From NCBI GenBank assembly GCA_020440645.1, contig JAGRNR010000008.1, positions 31,094-95,093 on the forward strand: 64,000 bases of DNA, in the 5' to 3' direction. The notes beneath the pieces were generated by a model that had not been told where the DNA came from, ran no database searches, and was given only the letters and a program-made list of their open reading frames with translations. Each line of letters begins with the position of its first letter. Position 1 is the stretch's first letter. This stretch comes from JAHEFU01 sp020440645 (GTDB lineage Bacteria > 4484-113 > JAFGCY01). The translations under genes were made by a program, and so were the position numbers. Below, piece after piece: positions 31,866 through 39,977 of the stretch.

Positions 31866-34382
31866 GTGACGGAGAACCGCGACATCAGGAGGATCAGGCT
31901 CAGCCGCACGGCTGAGGAGCGCCGTTCCCCCTTCAACATCGACTGGCAGGCCGAGCTCAATGAGCAGCAGCATGCCGCAGTCACCGCCGGGCTCGGGCCG
32001 ACGCTCGTGCTGGCCGGTGCCGGCTCCGGCAAGACGCGGGTGATCACCTACCGCATCGCGTACCTCATCGGCGAGCTGCGCATCAACCCGCGCCGCATCA
32101 TGATGACGACCTTCACCAACAAGGCCGCGCGCAGCATGCTCGACCGCGCCGAGGCCCTGATCGGCCGCCCGGCCCGCGATGTGACCGGCGGCACCTTCCA
32201 CTCGATTGCCAACCTGGTGCTGCGGCGCTACTCGCGCCACATCGGCTTCAACTCCAGCTTCACGATCCTCGACTCAGCCGACCAGCGCCAGGTGATGAAG
32301 CTGTGCCGCACGGAGGCCGGCATCGAGGGCAGCGGCAAGAGCTTCCCGAGCGACCGCGTGCTGGTTGACATCGGCTCCGCGATGGTCAACACCAACACCG
32401 ACCTCGAAAGCCTGCTGTCCGCGCGCTACCCGCACCTGTTCGACCAGTACGCCGAGATCCAGCGCGTGCTTATCCTCTACACGGAGCGCAAGTTCCAGAG
32501 CAACCAGATGGACTTTGACGACCTGCTGATCAACTGGCTGAAACTGCTGCGCGAGCACCCCTCGGTGCGCCGCCGGCTGTGCGGCCGCTTCACGCAGATC
32601 CTCGTTGACGAGTACCAGGACGTGAACCACATCCAGGCCGAGATCGTGCGCCAGATGTACCTCGGCGTGCCGGACAAGTGGCTCAGGGAGGAGGAGTTCG
32701 GCGACCCGCGCGGCGAGGCCAAGCCGCCGGTGCCGGTCAGCGCTGACGAGAACGATGTCCCGGCCCCGCTGCCTGCTGATTCTGATGCAAAGAGTGATAT
32801 AGGTGAGCATCATAGGAAGGGTTCCGAGGTTAGTCCATACACGAGGAAAGATGGAACTCCAGTTAGTGGATACACCCGTGGTGATCACGATGTGAAAGGT
32901 CATTCTCGGGGGCAAGCTGATACAAGCGAAGAATCTGCTTCTCATTCTCCTTCTGTTTCTGCTTCCGACCTGGTCCCGCCGGTGATGGGCACCGCGCCGA
33001 ACCTGTCCGACCCCTTCAACGCCGCGCGCTTCGCCGGGCAGCAGATTGACATCATGGCGGCCACCGTGCGCGCTGAGGTGCCGGAGCCGAATGACGACCT
33101 GGAGGATCCCGTCGAGGACAGCCCGGATGCGCCCGACGGACGCAGCCTGTTCGTGGTCGGTGACGACGCCCAGAGCATCTTCTCCTTCCGTGGCGCGGAC
33201 TTCCGCAACATCCTCGAGTTCCCGCACAGCTTTGGCAATGCCGAGATCTGCAAGCTGGAGACGAACTACCGCTCCACCCCGCAGGTGCTGGACCTTGCCA
33301 ACGCCATCCTCGGCGAGGGGCCGCCGGAGTTCAAGAAACAATTGGTAAGCGTCAAGCCCAACTCCGAGGACCGCCCGCTGCTGGTTGCCTGCAACTCCCG
33401 CGAGGAGCAGGCCGAGTTCGTCTGCGAGCAGATCCTCTCCCTGCGCGAGGAGCACCAGCTGGACTACAAGCAGATCGCCGTGCTGTACCGCGCGCATGCC
33501 AACCGGCTCGAGGTCGAGCTGGAGTTCACGCGCCGCGGTATCCCCTTCGTGGTGCGCGGCGGGCTGCGCTTCTTCGAACAGGCGCACTTAAAGGACGTGC
33601 TGAGCTACCTCTTGGTGCTTGCCAACTCGCATGACGAGCTGGCCTGGCAACGGATGCTCGAGATGTGCGATCGTGTCGGCCCGAAGACCGTGGCCGGCGT
33701 GGTCGGCAAGCTGCGTGTGGAGAACCCGCTGCAGAAGTTCATCTACAACGGCGTGGTGGAAAGCGTGCGCGGCAAGGCCAAGGAGACGCTCGGCGAACTG
33801 AAGAGCTTCCTCGAGAAGCTCGAGCCGGAAGCGCTGACAACGCCGCCCGCCGAGCTGATCCGCCGCGTGATCGACGAGCGCTACAGCGACTACCTGCAGA
33901 TGAAGTGGGAGAACTGGCGCCAGCGGCTGGACGACCTCGAGCAGCTGGAGATCTTCGCCAACCAGTTCGACACGGTCACCGCCTTCCTCGCCGAGATCGG
34001 CCTCAACGGCAGCTTCAGCGGCAGCGAGCTGCAGGGCAAGGAGGTCGAGGGCGCGGATGACCCTGAGGAGGGCGCGGTCACATTGTCAACGATCCACCAG
34101 GCCAAGGGGCTGGAGTGGCACACCGTGTTCCTCGTGCATGTGCAGGACGACGTGATCCCGCACCGCATGAGCCGCACGGATCCGGAGGGCGAGGACGAGG
34201 AGCGCCGCCTGTTCTACGTGGCGGTCACCCGCGCCGAGCAGCTGCTGTTCATGAGCTACCCGATGATCAGCGAGACGCATGACTTCCAGCGCATCATCAA
34301 CCGCCCGAGCCGCTTCCTCACCCGGCTGCCCGATGGCAGCTACGACGAGGCCCAGCTGGAGTGGCACGACAACGACTGGTGA
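31866..34382 (+). CDS. UvrD/PcrA-type superfamily 1 helicase with about 150-residue insert
   Basis: 838 residues. Motifs: Walker A LAGAGSGKTRVITYR (near 50), TFTNKAA, GTFHS, Walker B VDEYQDVN (near 247), VVGDDAQSIFSFRGAD (near 428), NYRSTP, TIHQAKGLEWHTVFLV, VAVTRAEQLLF. ATP-dependent 3'-5' DNA unwinding in repair is expected. Motifs II and III, normally about 25 residues apart, are separated by about 175 here. The middle of the insert (about 302-368) is less GC-rich and includes SPYTRKDGTP and VSGYTRGDHDVKGH repeats and a Ser-rich part encoded by CTTCTCATTCTCCTTCTG-like hexamers. The GTG start has TAAAAT (31854-31859) six bases upstream: leaderless. The standard C-terminal tail of PcrA is short here. 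Confidence 0.92.
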   Translation: MTENRDIRRIRLSRTAEERRSPFNIDWQAELNEQQHAAVTAGLGPTLVLAGAGSGKTRVITYRIAYLIGELRINPRRIMMTTFTNKAARSMLDRAEALIGRPARDVTGGTFHSIANLVLRRYSRHIGFNSSFTILDSADQRQVMKLCRTEAGIEGSGKSFPSDRVLVDIGSAMVNTNTDLESLLSARYPHLFDQYAEIQRVLILYTERKFQSNQMDFDDLLINWLKLLREHPSVRRRLCGRFTQILVDEYQDVNHIQAEIVRQMYLGVPDKWLREEEFGDPRGEAKPPVPVSADENDVPAPLPADSDAKSDIGEHHRKGSEVSPYTRKDGTPVSGYTRGDHDVKGHSRGQADTSEESASHSPSVSASDLVPPVMGTAPNLSDPFNAARFAGQQIDIMAATVRAEVPEPNDDLEDPVEDSPDAPDGRSLFVVGDDAQSIFSFRGADFRNILEFPHSFGNAEICKLETNYRSTPQVLDLANAILGEGPPEFKKQLVSVKPNSEDRPLLVACNSREEQAEFVCEQILSLREEHQLDYKQIAVLYRAHANRLEVELEFTRRGIPFVVRGGLRFFEQAHLKDVLSYLLVLANSHDELAWQRMLEMCDRVGPKTVAGVVGKLRVENPLQKFIYNGVVESVRGKAKETLGELKSFLEKLEPEALTTPPAELIRRVIDERYSDYLQMKWENWRQRLDDLEQLEIFANQFDTVTAFLAEIGLNGSFSGSELQGKEVEGADDPEEGAVTLSTIHQAKGLEWHTVFLVHVQDDVIPHRMSRTDPEGEDEERRLFYVAVTRAEQLLFMSYPMISETHDFQRIINRPSRFLTRLPDGSYDEAQLEWHDNDW

Positions 34383-34383
34383 T

Positions 34384-34665
34384 AGGCCACTGGGCACTGG
34401 GCTGGGGCATACTTCCGTGACAATTCCTGTCTCGCTGGAACTTATCAAGGCCCGAAATCTGCGGCCAGCGGCCGGCAAGGCCACTGGGCACTGGGCTGGG
34501 GCATACTTCCGTGACATTTCCTGTCTTGCAGGAACATATGCAGGCCCGAAACCTGCGGACCGCGGCCAGCAAGGCCACCGGTCACAGGGCTGGGGCATTC
34601 TCCCGTGACAATTCCTGTCTCGCTACAACATAAAAGGCCCGAAACCAGCGGACAGCGGCCAGGTT
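34384..34665 (+). repeat. Three tandem copies of a 94-bp repeat
   Basis: Units begin at 34384, 34478 and 34572, each with AGGCCAC, GGGCTGGGGCAT, CCGTGACA, TTCCTGTCT, AGGCCCGAAA and GCGGCCAG in the same positions. Period is exactly 94; copies one and two are the most similar, copy three more diverged. Directly after the helicase stop codon. Function unknown; repeated small RNAs or protein-binding sites are possible. Confidence 0.85.
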
Positions 34666-34866
34666 TTGCCCAAATGAGACGCGAAAACTGCCCCGATTTG
34701 CGTCTTTTGTCGATTTTAGGAAGATTTAATTAAGGGTCCCCGCAAGGTTCTGACACTTGCTGCGCCCTTTATTCATGGGCTCTCCCGATTGGAACAAGCC
34801 TTGCCGGGACTTTACCGGCCGCATACTCGATTTTAACTGTTAATTGAAAATTCGTATAATCTCCAC
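34666..34866. promoter_or_regulatory. Intergenic region with terminator-like stem and leaderless promoter
   Basis: AGACGC (about 34678) pairs with GCGTCT just before TTTTG (about 34702-34712), a weak terminator-like stem. TTAACT (34833-34838), 16 bases, TATAAT (34855-34860), six bases, then the ATG at 34867 form the promoter of the acetyltransferase gene. Confidence 0.55.
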
Positions 34867-35793
34867 ATGAGACCGGGGCACACAATCCAGCAGATCGAAC
34901 GCACTCCGTTCGCGCCGTCCACAAACGGAAGCAACGGTGATGTCATCTCGGAACACAGCGTCGTCGGGCGCAGCCAGGTTCCCGTCACCCAGCAGGCGCT
35001 GGAGCGTGACCTGCGCAAGCTCGGCCTCGGGCCCGGCATGGACGTGCTGGTGCACTGCTCGATGTCCAGCCTCGGCTGGGTCTGCGGCGGAGCCCAGACA
35101 GTGATCAGCGCGCTGGTGAATGTCGTCACCCCCGATGGCACGATCGTGATGCCGGCCTTCACCACCTGGAACACGGACCCCGCCAACTGGCAGAACCCGC
35201 CGGTCCCGGCGGAGTGGCACCAGAGCATCCGTGAGGAAATGGCCCCCTACATCCCGCAGATCTCCCCGAGCCGTGGCGTCGGCCGCGTGGCGGAGCTGTT
35301 CCGCAGCCTGCCCGGCGTGAAGCGCAGCATGCATCCGATCGTCAGCGTCTGTGCCTGGGGCCGCCTGGCCCATGAAATCACCCGTGAGCATCCGCTGGAC
35401 TGCCAGTTCGGCGAGCGCTCCCCGCTCGGCCGGCTGTACGAGCTTGACGGCCAGGTGCTGTCACTCGGCGTGCGCACCAATTCGACTTTGCACCTCTCCG
35501 AGCACATCGGCCGCTGGCAAGGCAAGCGCATGCAGCGTGAGGGCTGCAGCATGCTGATCGACGGCCAGCGCCGCTGGGTGGAGTTCGAGGACCTCGCCAG
35601 CGATGACAGCGACTTCATCGCCATCAAGGATGAGTTCGAGCGCGACACCGAGCACACGCTGTATGGCAAGGTCGGCAGCGCTGACAGCCGCCTGGTGCGC
35701 GTGAGTGCGATGGTGGACTACGGCGCCTGGTGGATGGAGCAGCACCGCAACAGCGGCAACAACGAAGCCAGCGCTGCAGCCGCCGCCGGCTAG
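34867..35793 (+). CDS. AAC(3)-family aminoglycoside N-acetyltransferase-like protein
   Basis: 308 residues. The AAC(3) core is clear: GMDVLVHCSMSSLGWVCGGAQTVISALVNVV, DGTIVMPAFTTWNTDP, RGVGRVAELFRSLPGVKRSMHPIVSVCAWG, and SLGVRTNSTLHLSEH. AAC(3) enzymes acetylate N3 of aminoglycosides using acetyl-CoA, but many chromosomal relatives (YokD/FrbF type) act on other amines, so resistance is not implied. Leaderless start with TATAAT six bases before the ATG. A hairpin cassette and a twin-hairpin element follow the stop codon. Confidence 0.88.
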   Translation: MRPGHTIQQIERTPFAPSTNGSNGDVISEHSVVGRSQVPVTQQALERDLRKLGLGPGMDVLVHCSMSSLGWVCGGAQTVISALVNVVTPDGTIVMPAFTTWNTDPANWQNPPVPAEWHQSIREEMAPYIPQISPSRGVGRVAELFRSLPGVKRSMHPIVSVCAWGRLAHEITREHPLDCQFGERSPLGRLYELDGQVLSLGVRTNSTLHLSEHIGRWQGKRMQREGCSMLIDGQRRWVEFEDLASDDSDFIAIKDEFERDTEHTLYGKVGSADSRLVRVSAMVDYGAWWMEQHRNSGNNEASAAAAAG

Positions 35794-35873
35794 GAGGCCT
35801 GGCGCAAGCCAGGCGGAATGGAGTGTTGCTCTGAGAGCAACAAGGCCCTGTAGCTCTAAGAGCTACACTCCGA
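35793..35873 (+). repeat. GGAGGCC hairpin cassette and twin-hairpin family B copy 3
   Basis: 35793-35817: TAGGAGG overlapping the stop codon, stem CCTGGC/GCCAGG. 35820-35873: outer arms GGAGTGT/ACACTCC, hairpins GTTGCTC-tga-GAGCAAC and GTAGCTC-taa-GAGCTAC, joined by aaggccct. Confidence 0.75.
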
Positions 35874-35884
35874 GTGCACACCGC

Positions 35885-36147
35885 GAAGCAATGAGCAATG
35901 AAGAATGAACACTGAGCCTGACGGTCAGTTAACTCCTCTGTGAAACTCTGTGGATCTCTGTGTTGATCAAAGCCCTGTCCTCCATATTGCCAAGAAGTAG
36001 CGGCGCACGCTTCGTGCGACTGGGAGTGGATGCCGCGAAGTAATGAGCAATGAAGAATGAGCAATGAGCCCGACAAATATTCCATTCCTTAGCGACTTAT
36101 CGTTATGGAATCTCAATAAATACCGCACGTTGCCAATTCCACACGAA
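35885..36147. repeat. AATGAGC heptamer tracts and CTCTGTG units
   Basis: Two tracts of AATGAGC/AATGAAG heptamers (about 35889-35915 and 36040-36070), a CTCTGTG-heptamer tract (about 35935-35965), and a GCGCACGC-TTCG-TGCGACTGGGAG hairpin element (about 36001-36030). No coding potential. Confidence 0.6.
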
Positions 36148-36221
36148 GTAGGGCGGCGGTAACACATGAAGTAGGGCGGCGGTAACACCGCCGCCGGGAT
36201 GGGGTGTTACCCCATCCCTAC
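36148..36221 (+). repeat. Twin-hairpin family C: partial and complete copy
   Basis: A truncated copy (36148-36166) is followed by a complete one (36171-36221): GTAGGG, hairpin CGGCGGT-aac-ACCGCCG, CCGGG, hairpin ATGGGGT-gtt-ACCCCAT, CCCTAC. Confidence 0.75.
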
Positions 36222-36240
36222 TTCCATCTCGATACCCTAA

Positions 36241-36415
36241 CTCGCGCCACGCCTTGCACCGCTGTCACATCTCGCGTGTTGGCTTCGCAGGGCGACGCCG
36301 GTACTTGGCGAGCATAGGGAAATTGTTTCCTTGGATTCCTCAGCGTCCCAGCGACCCAGGGTTAACCAGAACCGCTCCGAATGCCTCGTTGCTGCCCGAG
36401 CGCATGCGAGCCGCG
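36241..36415 (+). repeat. 175-bp direct repeat, copy 1
   Basis: About 97 percent identical to 36698-36872 by eye (five mismatches, no gaps). It includes CTCGCGCCACGCC at the start and CGAGCGCATGCGAGCC at the end. Related fragments are at about 25650-25735 and 51340-51420. Confidence 0.8.
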
Positions 36416-36697
36416 CAGTCGCGCGAGTGACAACTTGCTCGCCAGTCTGGTTTTATTGACGCGGAGGCGCTGAGATTGAAGAGAGGCGCGGAGAAACATA
36501 AGGAGAGGAATTCCCAAAGGAAGGTTGTACCGGCGCGGCCTGGCCGCGACTGGGAGTGAGTGCCTGGAAGTTCGCTTGTCAGAGAGAGTGGCAATACTGG
36601 ATATGCCTTATGTCATGATGCTTTCGTGGCAGATGGTCCCGTTCGTATGACCACAGAGCCACAGAGTACACAAAGAAGATGTTGGCAACATACCCTC
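36416..36697. other. Non-coding spacer between the two direct repeats
   Basis: Contains a segment (about 36447-36500) matching 51457-51512 (GGTTTTATTG, GCGGAGGCGC, GAGATTGAAGA) and a GGCGCGGCC-TGGCCGCG hairpin near 36533. ORFs crossing it are short and unlike proteins. Confidence 0.5.
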
Positions 36698-36872
36698 ACT
36701 CGCGCCACGCCTTGCACCGCTGTCACATCTCGCGTGTTGGCTTCGCAGGGCGACGCCGGTACTTGGCGAGCAAAGGGAAATTGTATCCTTGGATTCCTCA
36801 GCGTCCCAGCGACCCAGCGTTAACCAGAACCGCTCCGAATGCCTCGTTGCCACCCGAGCGCATGCGAGCCGC
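36698..36872 (+). repeat. 175-bp direct repeat, copy 2
   Basis: Second copy, offset 457 bp from the first. Confidence 0.8.
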
Positions 36873-36875
36873 GAA

Positions 36876-36972
36876 AAAGTCACATAGTCAATCAGTCACA
36901 TAGTCAACAACCGCCATTGAGGGAATTCTCGATGCATGTGGTTGACTGTTTGACTTCTTGACTGATTGACTG
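36876..36972. repeat. Inverted AGTCAAT/ATTGACT heptamer arms
   Basis: AGTCACAT-AGTCAAT-CAGTCAC-ATAGTCAAC on the left, a 35-bp centre, and TTGACTG-TTTGACT-TCTTGACT-GATTGACT on the right. The layout equals that at 25737-25828, and both centres begin with AACAAC and contain TTGAG. 36973-37048 holds CCCGAAAC repeats. Confidence 0.7.
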
Positions 36973-37048
36973 GGCTCCGGCCCACTAGCCGCCCGAGCGC
37001 AGGCGAGCCTATTCCCCCGAAACCCGAAACCGGAAACCCGAAACCCAT

Positions 37049-37072
37049 TGCCAGACTCTCGTCTGGCCTCCC
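37049..37072 (-). repeat. GGAGGCC hairpin cassette after the biotin carrier gene
   Basis: On the minus strand two bases after the stop codon: GGGAGGCCAGAC, loop gaga, GTCTGGCAAT. Same sequence as the cassette behind the CNNM gene at 18166. Confidence 0.7.
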
Positions 37073-37073
37073 G

Positions 37074-37607
37074 CTACTGCGGGTCCACCTCGATCAGCAC
37101 GTCGCCAACCGCCACCGTGTCCCCCGGCTTGATGTTCACCTTGCGCACGGTGCCCTCGCAGACGCTGCCGATCTCGTTTTCCATCTTCATCGCCTCAAGC
37201 ACCAGCACGATCTGCCCGAGCTCGACCTTCTCGCCGACCTTGCAGGATACGCCAAGCACCTTGCCCGGCATCGGCGCCACCACGTTGGTCTCAGCGCTGC
37301 CGCCGCCCATGCCGGCACCCATCGCCTCCAGCAGCTTCTCCAGTGAGTCCTGCTGCGGGTTCTTCATCTCGCTGCGGAAGGAGCGGTTGGCGTGGATCAC
37401 CTCCACGAGCCGGCCCTTGTCCTTGCGGAACTCATAGAAGCCGACATGCCCGTCGATGGACAGCGTCAGCGAGGTCGGCTTGTGCTCGATGATGCGCATG
37501 CGCACCTGCCGCCCGTTCACCGTCGCGAGGAATCCCTCCTCGGTGGCGGTGTCGACGTGGATGTCGATGTCGAAGTGCTCGTCGTTGATGTCGGTGATGA
37601 TCTTCAT
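37074..37607 (-). CDS. Biotin carboxyl carrier protein (biotinyl/lipoyl domain)
   Basis: 177 residues. The C-terminal biotinyl domain (about 105-177) has VVAPMPGKVLGVSCKVGEKVELGQ and the biotinylation site EAMKMENEI (Lys near 144). The N-terminal part is an unconserved beta-rich region like that of gamma/oxaloacetate-type carriers. Starts nine bases after the accC stop on the same strand; AGGCAAG precedes the ATG. It should receive CO2 on biotin from the adjacent biotin carboxylase. The matching carboxyltransferase is not in the window, so whether this serves acetyl-, propionyl- or pyruvate-type carboxylation is open. Confidence 0.92.
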   Translation of the reverse strand: MKIITDINDEHFDIDIHVDTATEEGFLATVNGRQVRMRIIEHKPTSLTLSIDGHVGFYEFRKDKGRLVEVIHANRSFRSEMKNPQQDSLEKLLEAMGAGMGGGSAETNVVAPMPGKVLGVSCKVGEKVELGQIVLVLEAMKMENEIGSVCEGTVRKVNIKPGDTVAVGDVLIEVDPQ

Positions 37608-37615
37608 TGGCTTGC

Positions 37616-39148
37616 CTAGTTCGGGAGATAGCTGGTGCTGGCCAGCCTGTTGACGAGCGCCCAGCGGCGCCCCGCCTCACGGTCGTCGGCCTGGTTGCTG
37701 ACGATCACCTCGCTGCGGTCCAGGTAGTACTTCAGCGCCGCCGCCAGCGCGATCTGCTCGCTGCTGATGCCCTCCTGCGGGCCGCTGACCAGCTTCTTGA
37801 CCTGCTCCTCGCTGAAGTGGTTGTCAACGAAGGCGGTGGTGAAGTCGCCGCTGCGGAACACCGGGTGGCTGAACACGAAGTCGTGGAACGGGATCGTGGT
37901 GCGCACGCCGGTCACGATGAACTCATGCAGCGCGCGCAGCATGCGGATCGCCGCCGTCTCGCGGTCCGGCCCGTAGGTGATCAGCTTGGCAACCATGCTG
38001 TCGTACTGCGAGGGGATGTCGAAGCCCTCGTAGGCGCAGGAGTCCAGCCGCACGCCGGGGCCCTGCGGCGGGATGTAGCGGTTCAGCAGACCTAGCGCCG
38101 GCATGAAGCCGCGGTAGGGGTCCTCGGCATTGATGCGTGCCTCGAAGGCCCAGCCCTTGATCTCCACATCCTCCTGGCGGAACTCGAGCTTCTCGCCGGC
38201 CGCCACGCGGATCTGCTGGCGTACGAGGTCGATGCCGGTGATCATCTCCGTCACCGGGTGCTCCACCTGCAGGCGGGTGTTCATCTCCATGAAGTAGAAG
38301 TCGCCCTTGCTGTCCAGCAGGTACTCCACCGTGCCGGCGTTGGCATAGCCCGCTTCCTTCGCGAGCGCCACGCTGGCGGCGCCCATCTTCTCCCGCAGCT
38401 CAGGCGTGAGCGCCGGGGAGGGGGCCTCCTCGATCAGCTTCTGGTGGCGGCGCTGCACGGAGCAGTCGCGCTCGCCGAGGTGCACCACGTTGCCATGCTC
38501 GTCGGCGATGATCTGGAACTCGATGTGCTTGGGGTTCTCGATGTAGCGCTCGATGAAGATCGAGTCGTCACCGAAGGCGCCGCGCGCCTCGTTCTGGCAG
38601 GAGCTGAAGGCCTTCTCCATCTCCTCCATCTTCTTCACCACGCGGATGCCGCGCCCGCCGCCGCCGGCGGCAGCCTTCAGCATCAGCGGGAAGCCGGCCT
38701 GCTTCGCGAACTCGATCGCCTCCTCCACGCCGGCCACCGCACCTTCCGTGCCGGGGCTGATCGGCGTGCCGGCCTTCTTCGCCAGCTCCTTGGCCTTGAC
38801 CTTGTTGCCGAGGTCACGGATCGCCTGCGCGCCGGGGCCGATGAACTTCACCTTGGCCCTGTCGCAGGCCTCGGCCAGCAGCGGGTTCTCCGAGAGGAAG
38901 CCGTATCCCGGATGCAGCGCATCGACCTTGTACTTGCGGCAGATCTCGATGATCCTGTCGATGTTGAGGTAGGTCTCCGCCGGGGATGTGCCCGGCAGGT
39001 TCTCCGCATAGTCCGCCAGCACGATGTGCAGTGCATTGGCATCCGCGTCGCTGAACAGCGCCACGCTTTCAATGCCCATCTCACGGCAGGTGCGGATGAT
39101 CCTCACCGCGATTTCGCCTCGGTTAGCAACCAGGATGCGCTTGAACAT
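37616..39148 (-). CDS. accC: Biotin carboxylase
   Basis: 510 residues beginning MFKRILVANRGEIAVRIIRTCREMG. ATP-grasp signatures AAAGGGGRGIRVVKK, EMNTRLQVEHPVTEMITGIDLV, FEARINAEDPYRGFMPALGLL and the catalytic RDCSVQRRHQKLIEEAPSP are intact. It carboxylates biotin on the carrier protein encoded just downstream, using ATP and bicarbonate. The tail beyond about residue 450 is longer than in E. coli AccC (449 residues) and resembles acyl-CoA carboxylase alpha subunits without the fused carrier. Start 39148 is supported by family alignment and AGGAT; TAAAAT lies eight bases upstream. Confidence 0.95.
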   Translation of the reverse strand: MFKRILVANRGEIAVRIIRTCREMGIESVALFSDADANALHIVLADYAENLPGTSPAETYLNIDRIIEICRKYKVDALHPGYGFLSENPLLAEACDRAKVKFIGPGAQAIRDLGNKVKAKELAKKAGTPISPGTEGAVAGVEEAIEFAKQAGFPLMLKAAAGGGGRGIRVVKKMEEMEKAFSSCQNEARGAFGDDSIFIERYIENPKHIEFQIIADEHGNVVHLGERDCSVQRRHQKLIEEAPSPALTPELREKMGAASVALAKEAGYANAGTVEYLLDSKGDFYFMEMNTRLQVEHPVTEMITGIDLVRQQIRVAAGEKLEFRQEDVEIKGWAFEARINAEDPYRGFMPALGLLNRYIPPQGPGVRLDSCAYEGFDIPSQYDSMVAKLITYGPDRETAAIRMLRALHEFIVTGVRTTIPFHDFVFSHPVFRSGDFTTAFVDNHFSEEQVKKLVSGPQEGISSEQIALAAALKYYLDRSEVIVSNQADDREAGRRWALVNRLASTSYLPN

Positions 39149-39233
39149 AGATCCTGATTTTATCACCGGCCCAGTGCTCATCCGATCTGCGAAATGAGAC
39201 CAGCAGTAGCGCAGAACCGGCCTGCAGTTCCAC

Positions 39234-39377
39234 TATAATTAGCGCGCCAAAAGCCGGTGGCGCGGTTTTACCACGCAGCCCCGGCTCCCGATTAGCTATC
39301 CGGTGAAAGGCGGGCAAGCCCTTCCCGGCGATGCGCATGGCCTGCGCGGGTATCATGTGCAGTCTGGTGACAGGAAC
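39234..39377 (+). promoter_or_regulatory. Promoter and possibly structured 5' leader of the first TlpA-like gene
   Basis: TATAAT at 39234-39239 predicts a leader of about 130 nt. It contains AGCCGG...CCGGCT enclosing GTGG/CCAC (about 39251-39286) and GGCGGGCAAGCCC and CCTGCGCGGG stems. No known riboswitch consensus was recognised. Confidence 0.4.
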
Positions 39378-39977
39378 ATGTTGATCAAGCATTTCGGCAA
39401 ACTGATGGTGCTATTCGCGGTGTTCGCACTGTGCAGCAACGCATATGCACAGGGCAACCGCCGCACGACCGAGAAGGACTACACCTTCAAGGCGCGTGAG
39501 ATTGAAAGCGGCAAGATGCTGGAGTTCAGCGAGCTGACCGCCGACAAGCCGCTCGTGCTGCATGTCTGGGCGCCGGACTGCCCGCACTGCCAGCGTCACA
39601 TGCCCTACCTCTCCAGCCTCTACAAGAAGCTGGACCACGAGAAGGTCAATTTCGTCACCTACAGCGTCACCGGCAAGACCAATGACGCCCAGAGCTTCCT
39701 CAAGAAGCGCAACCTCGAGTTCCCCACCATCTGCCTCTCCAACGGCAGCTTCTCCAAGGACCTGAAGGACGGCGGCTGGCCGAACACGATGGTGTTCGGC
39801 GTGGACGGCAAGCTGGTCGGCTCCTGCGACATCAACGGCCCCAGCTACGTCGAGACGATGGAAAAGCTGGTGGAGAAGGCGGAGGAGCAGTTCGACGAAC
39901 TGCGTGCCGAGGAAGAGGCCCAGGCCGAGGAAGAGGCCAGCAAGGAATCAGACGGAACCAACTGGTTCGAGGACTGA
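39378..39977 (+). CDS. TlpA/thioredoxin-like exported thiol protein with acidic tail
   Basis: 199 residues. Signal peptide 1-24 (LMVLFAVFALCSNAYAQ), then a thioredoxin-like fold with CPHC active site (WAPDCPHCQRHMPYLSSLY, near residue 75), GGWPNTMVFGVDGKLVGSCD (WP replaces the usual cis-Pro context) and an acidic low-complexity tail (EEEAQAEEEASKES). Likely a periplasmic thiol:disulfide protein of the TlpA/ResA type. AGGAA precedes the ATG. A paralogue follows 264 bp downstream. Confidence 0.85.
   Translation: MLIKHFGKLMVLFAVFALCSNAYAQGNRRTTEKDYTFKAREIESGKMLEFSELTADKPLVLHVWAPDCPHCQRHMPYLSSLYKKLDHEKVNFVTYSVTGKTNDAQSFLKKRNLEFPTICLSNGSFSKDLKDGGWPNTMVFGVDGKLVGSCDINGPSYVETMEKLVEKAEEQFDELRAEEEAQAEEEASKESDGTNWFED

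Noticed and set aside
28810..34382. Complete Gabija system (GajA plus GajB) formed by the OLD nuclease and the downstream UvrD-type helicase
   Set aside because: The helicase has host base composition, its own leaderless promoter and lies beyond the AT-rich island, so it is more likely a chromosomal PcrA-type repair helicase.
34384..34665. CRISPR array
   Set aside because: Whole 94-bp units are repeated; there are no unique spacers between short constant repeats, and no cas genes.
34867..35793. Acquired aminoglycoside resistance gene
   Set aside because: AAC(3)-like, but with host composition, host-type leaderless start and no mobile element next to it; chromosomal relatives often have other substrates.
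35794..37048. Several ORFs of 70-90 codons in the gap between the AAC(3) gene and the biotin carrier gene
   Set aside because: All cross repeated non-coding elements, have no ribosome site or leaderless box, and are disrupted differently in the two 175-bp copies.
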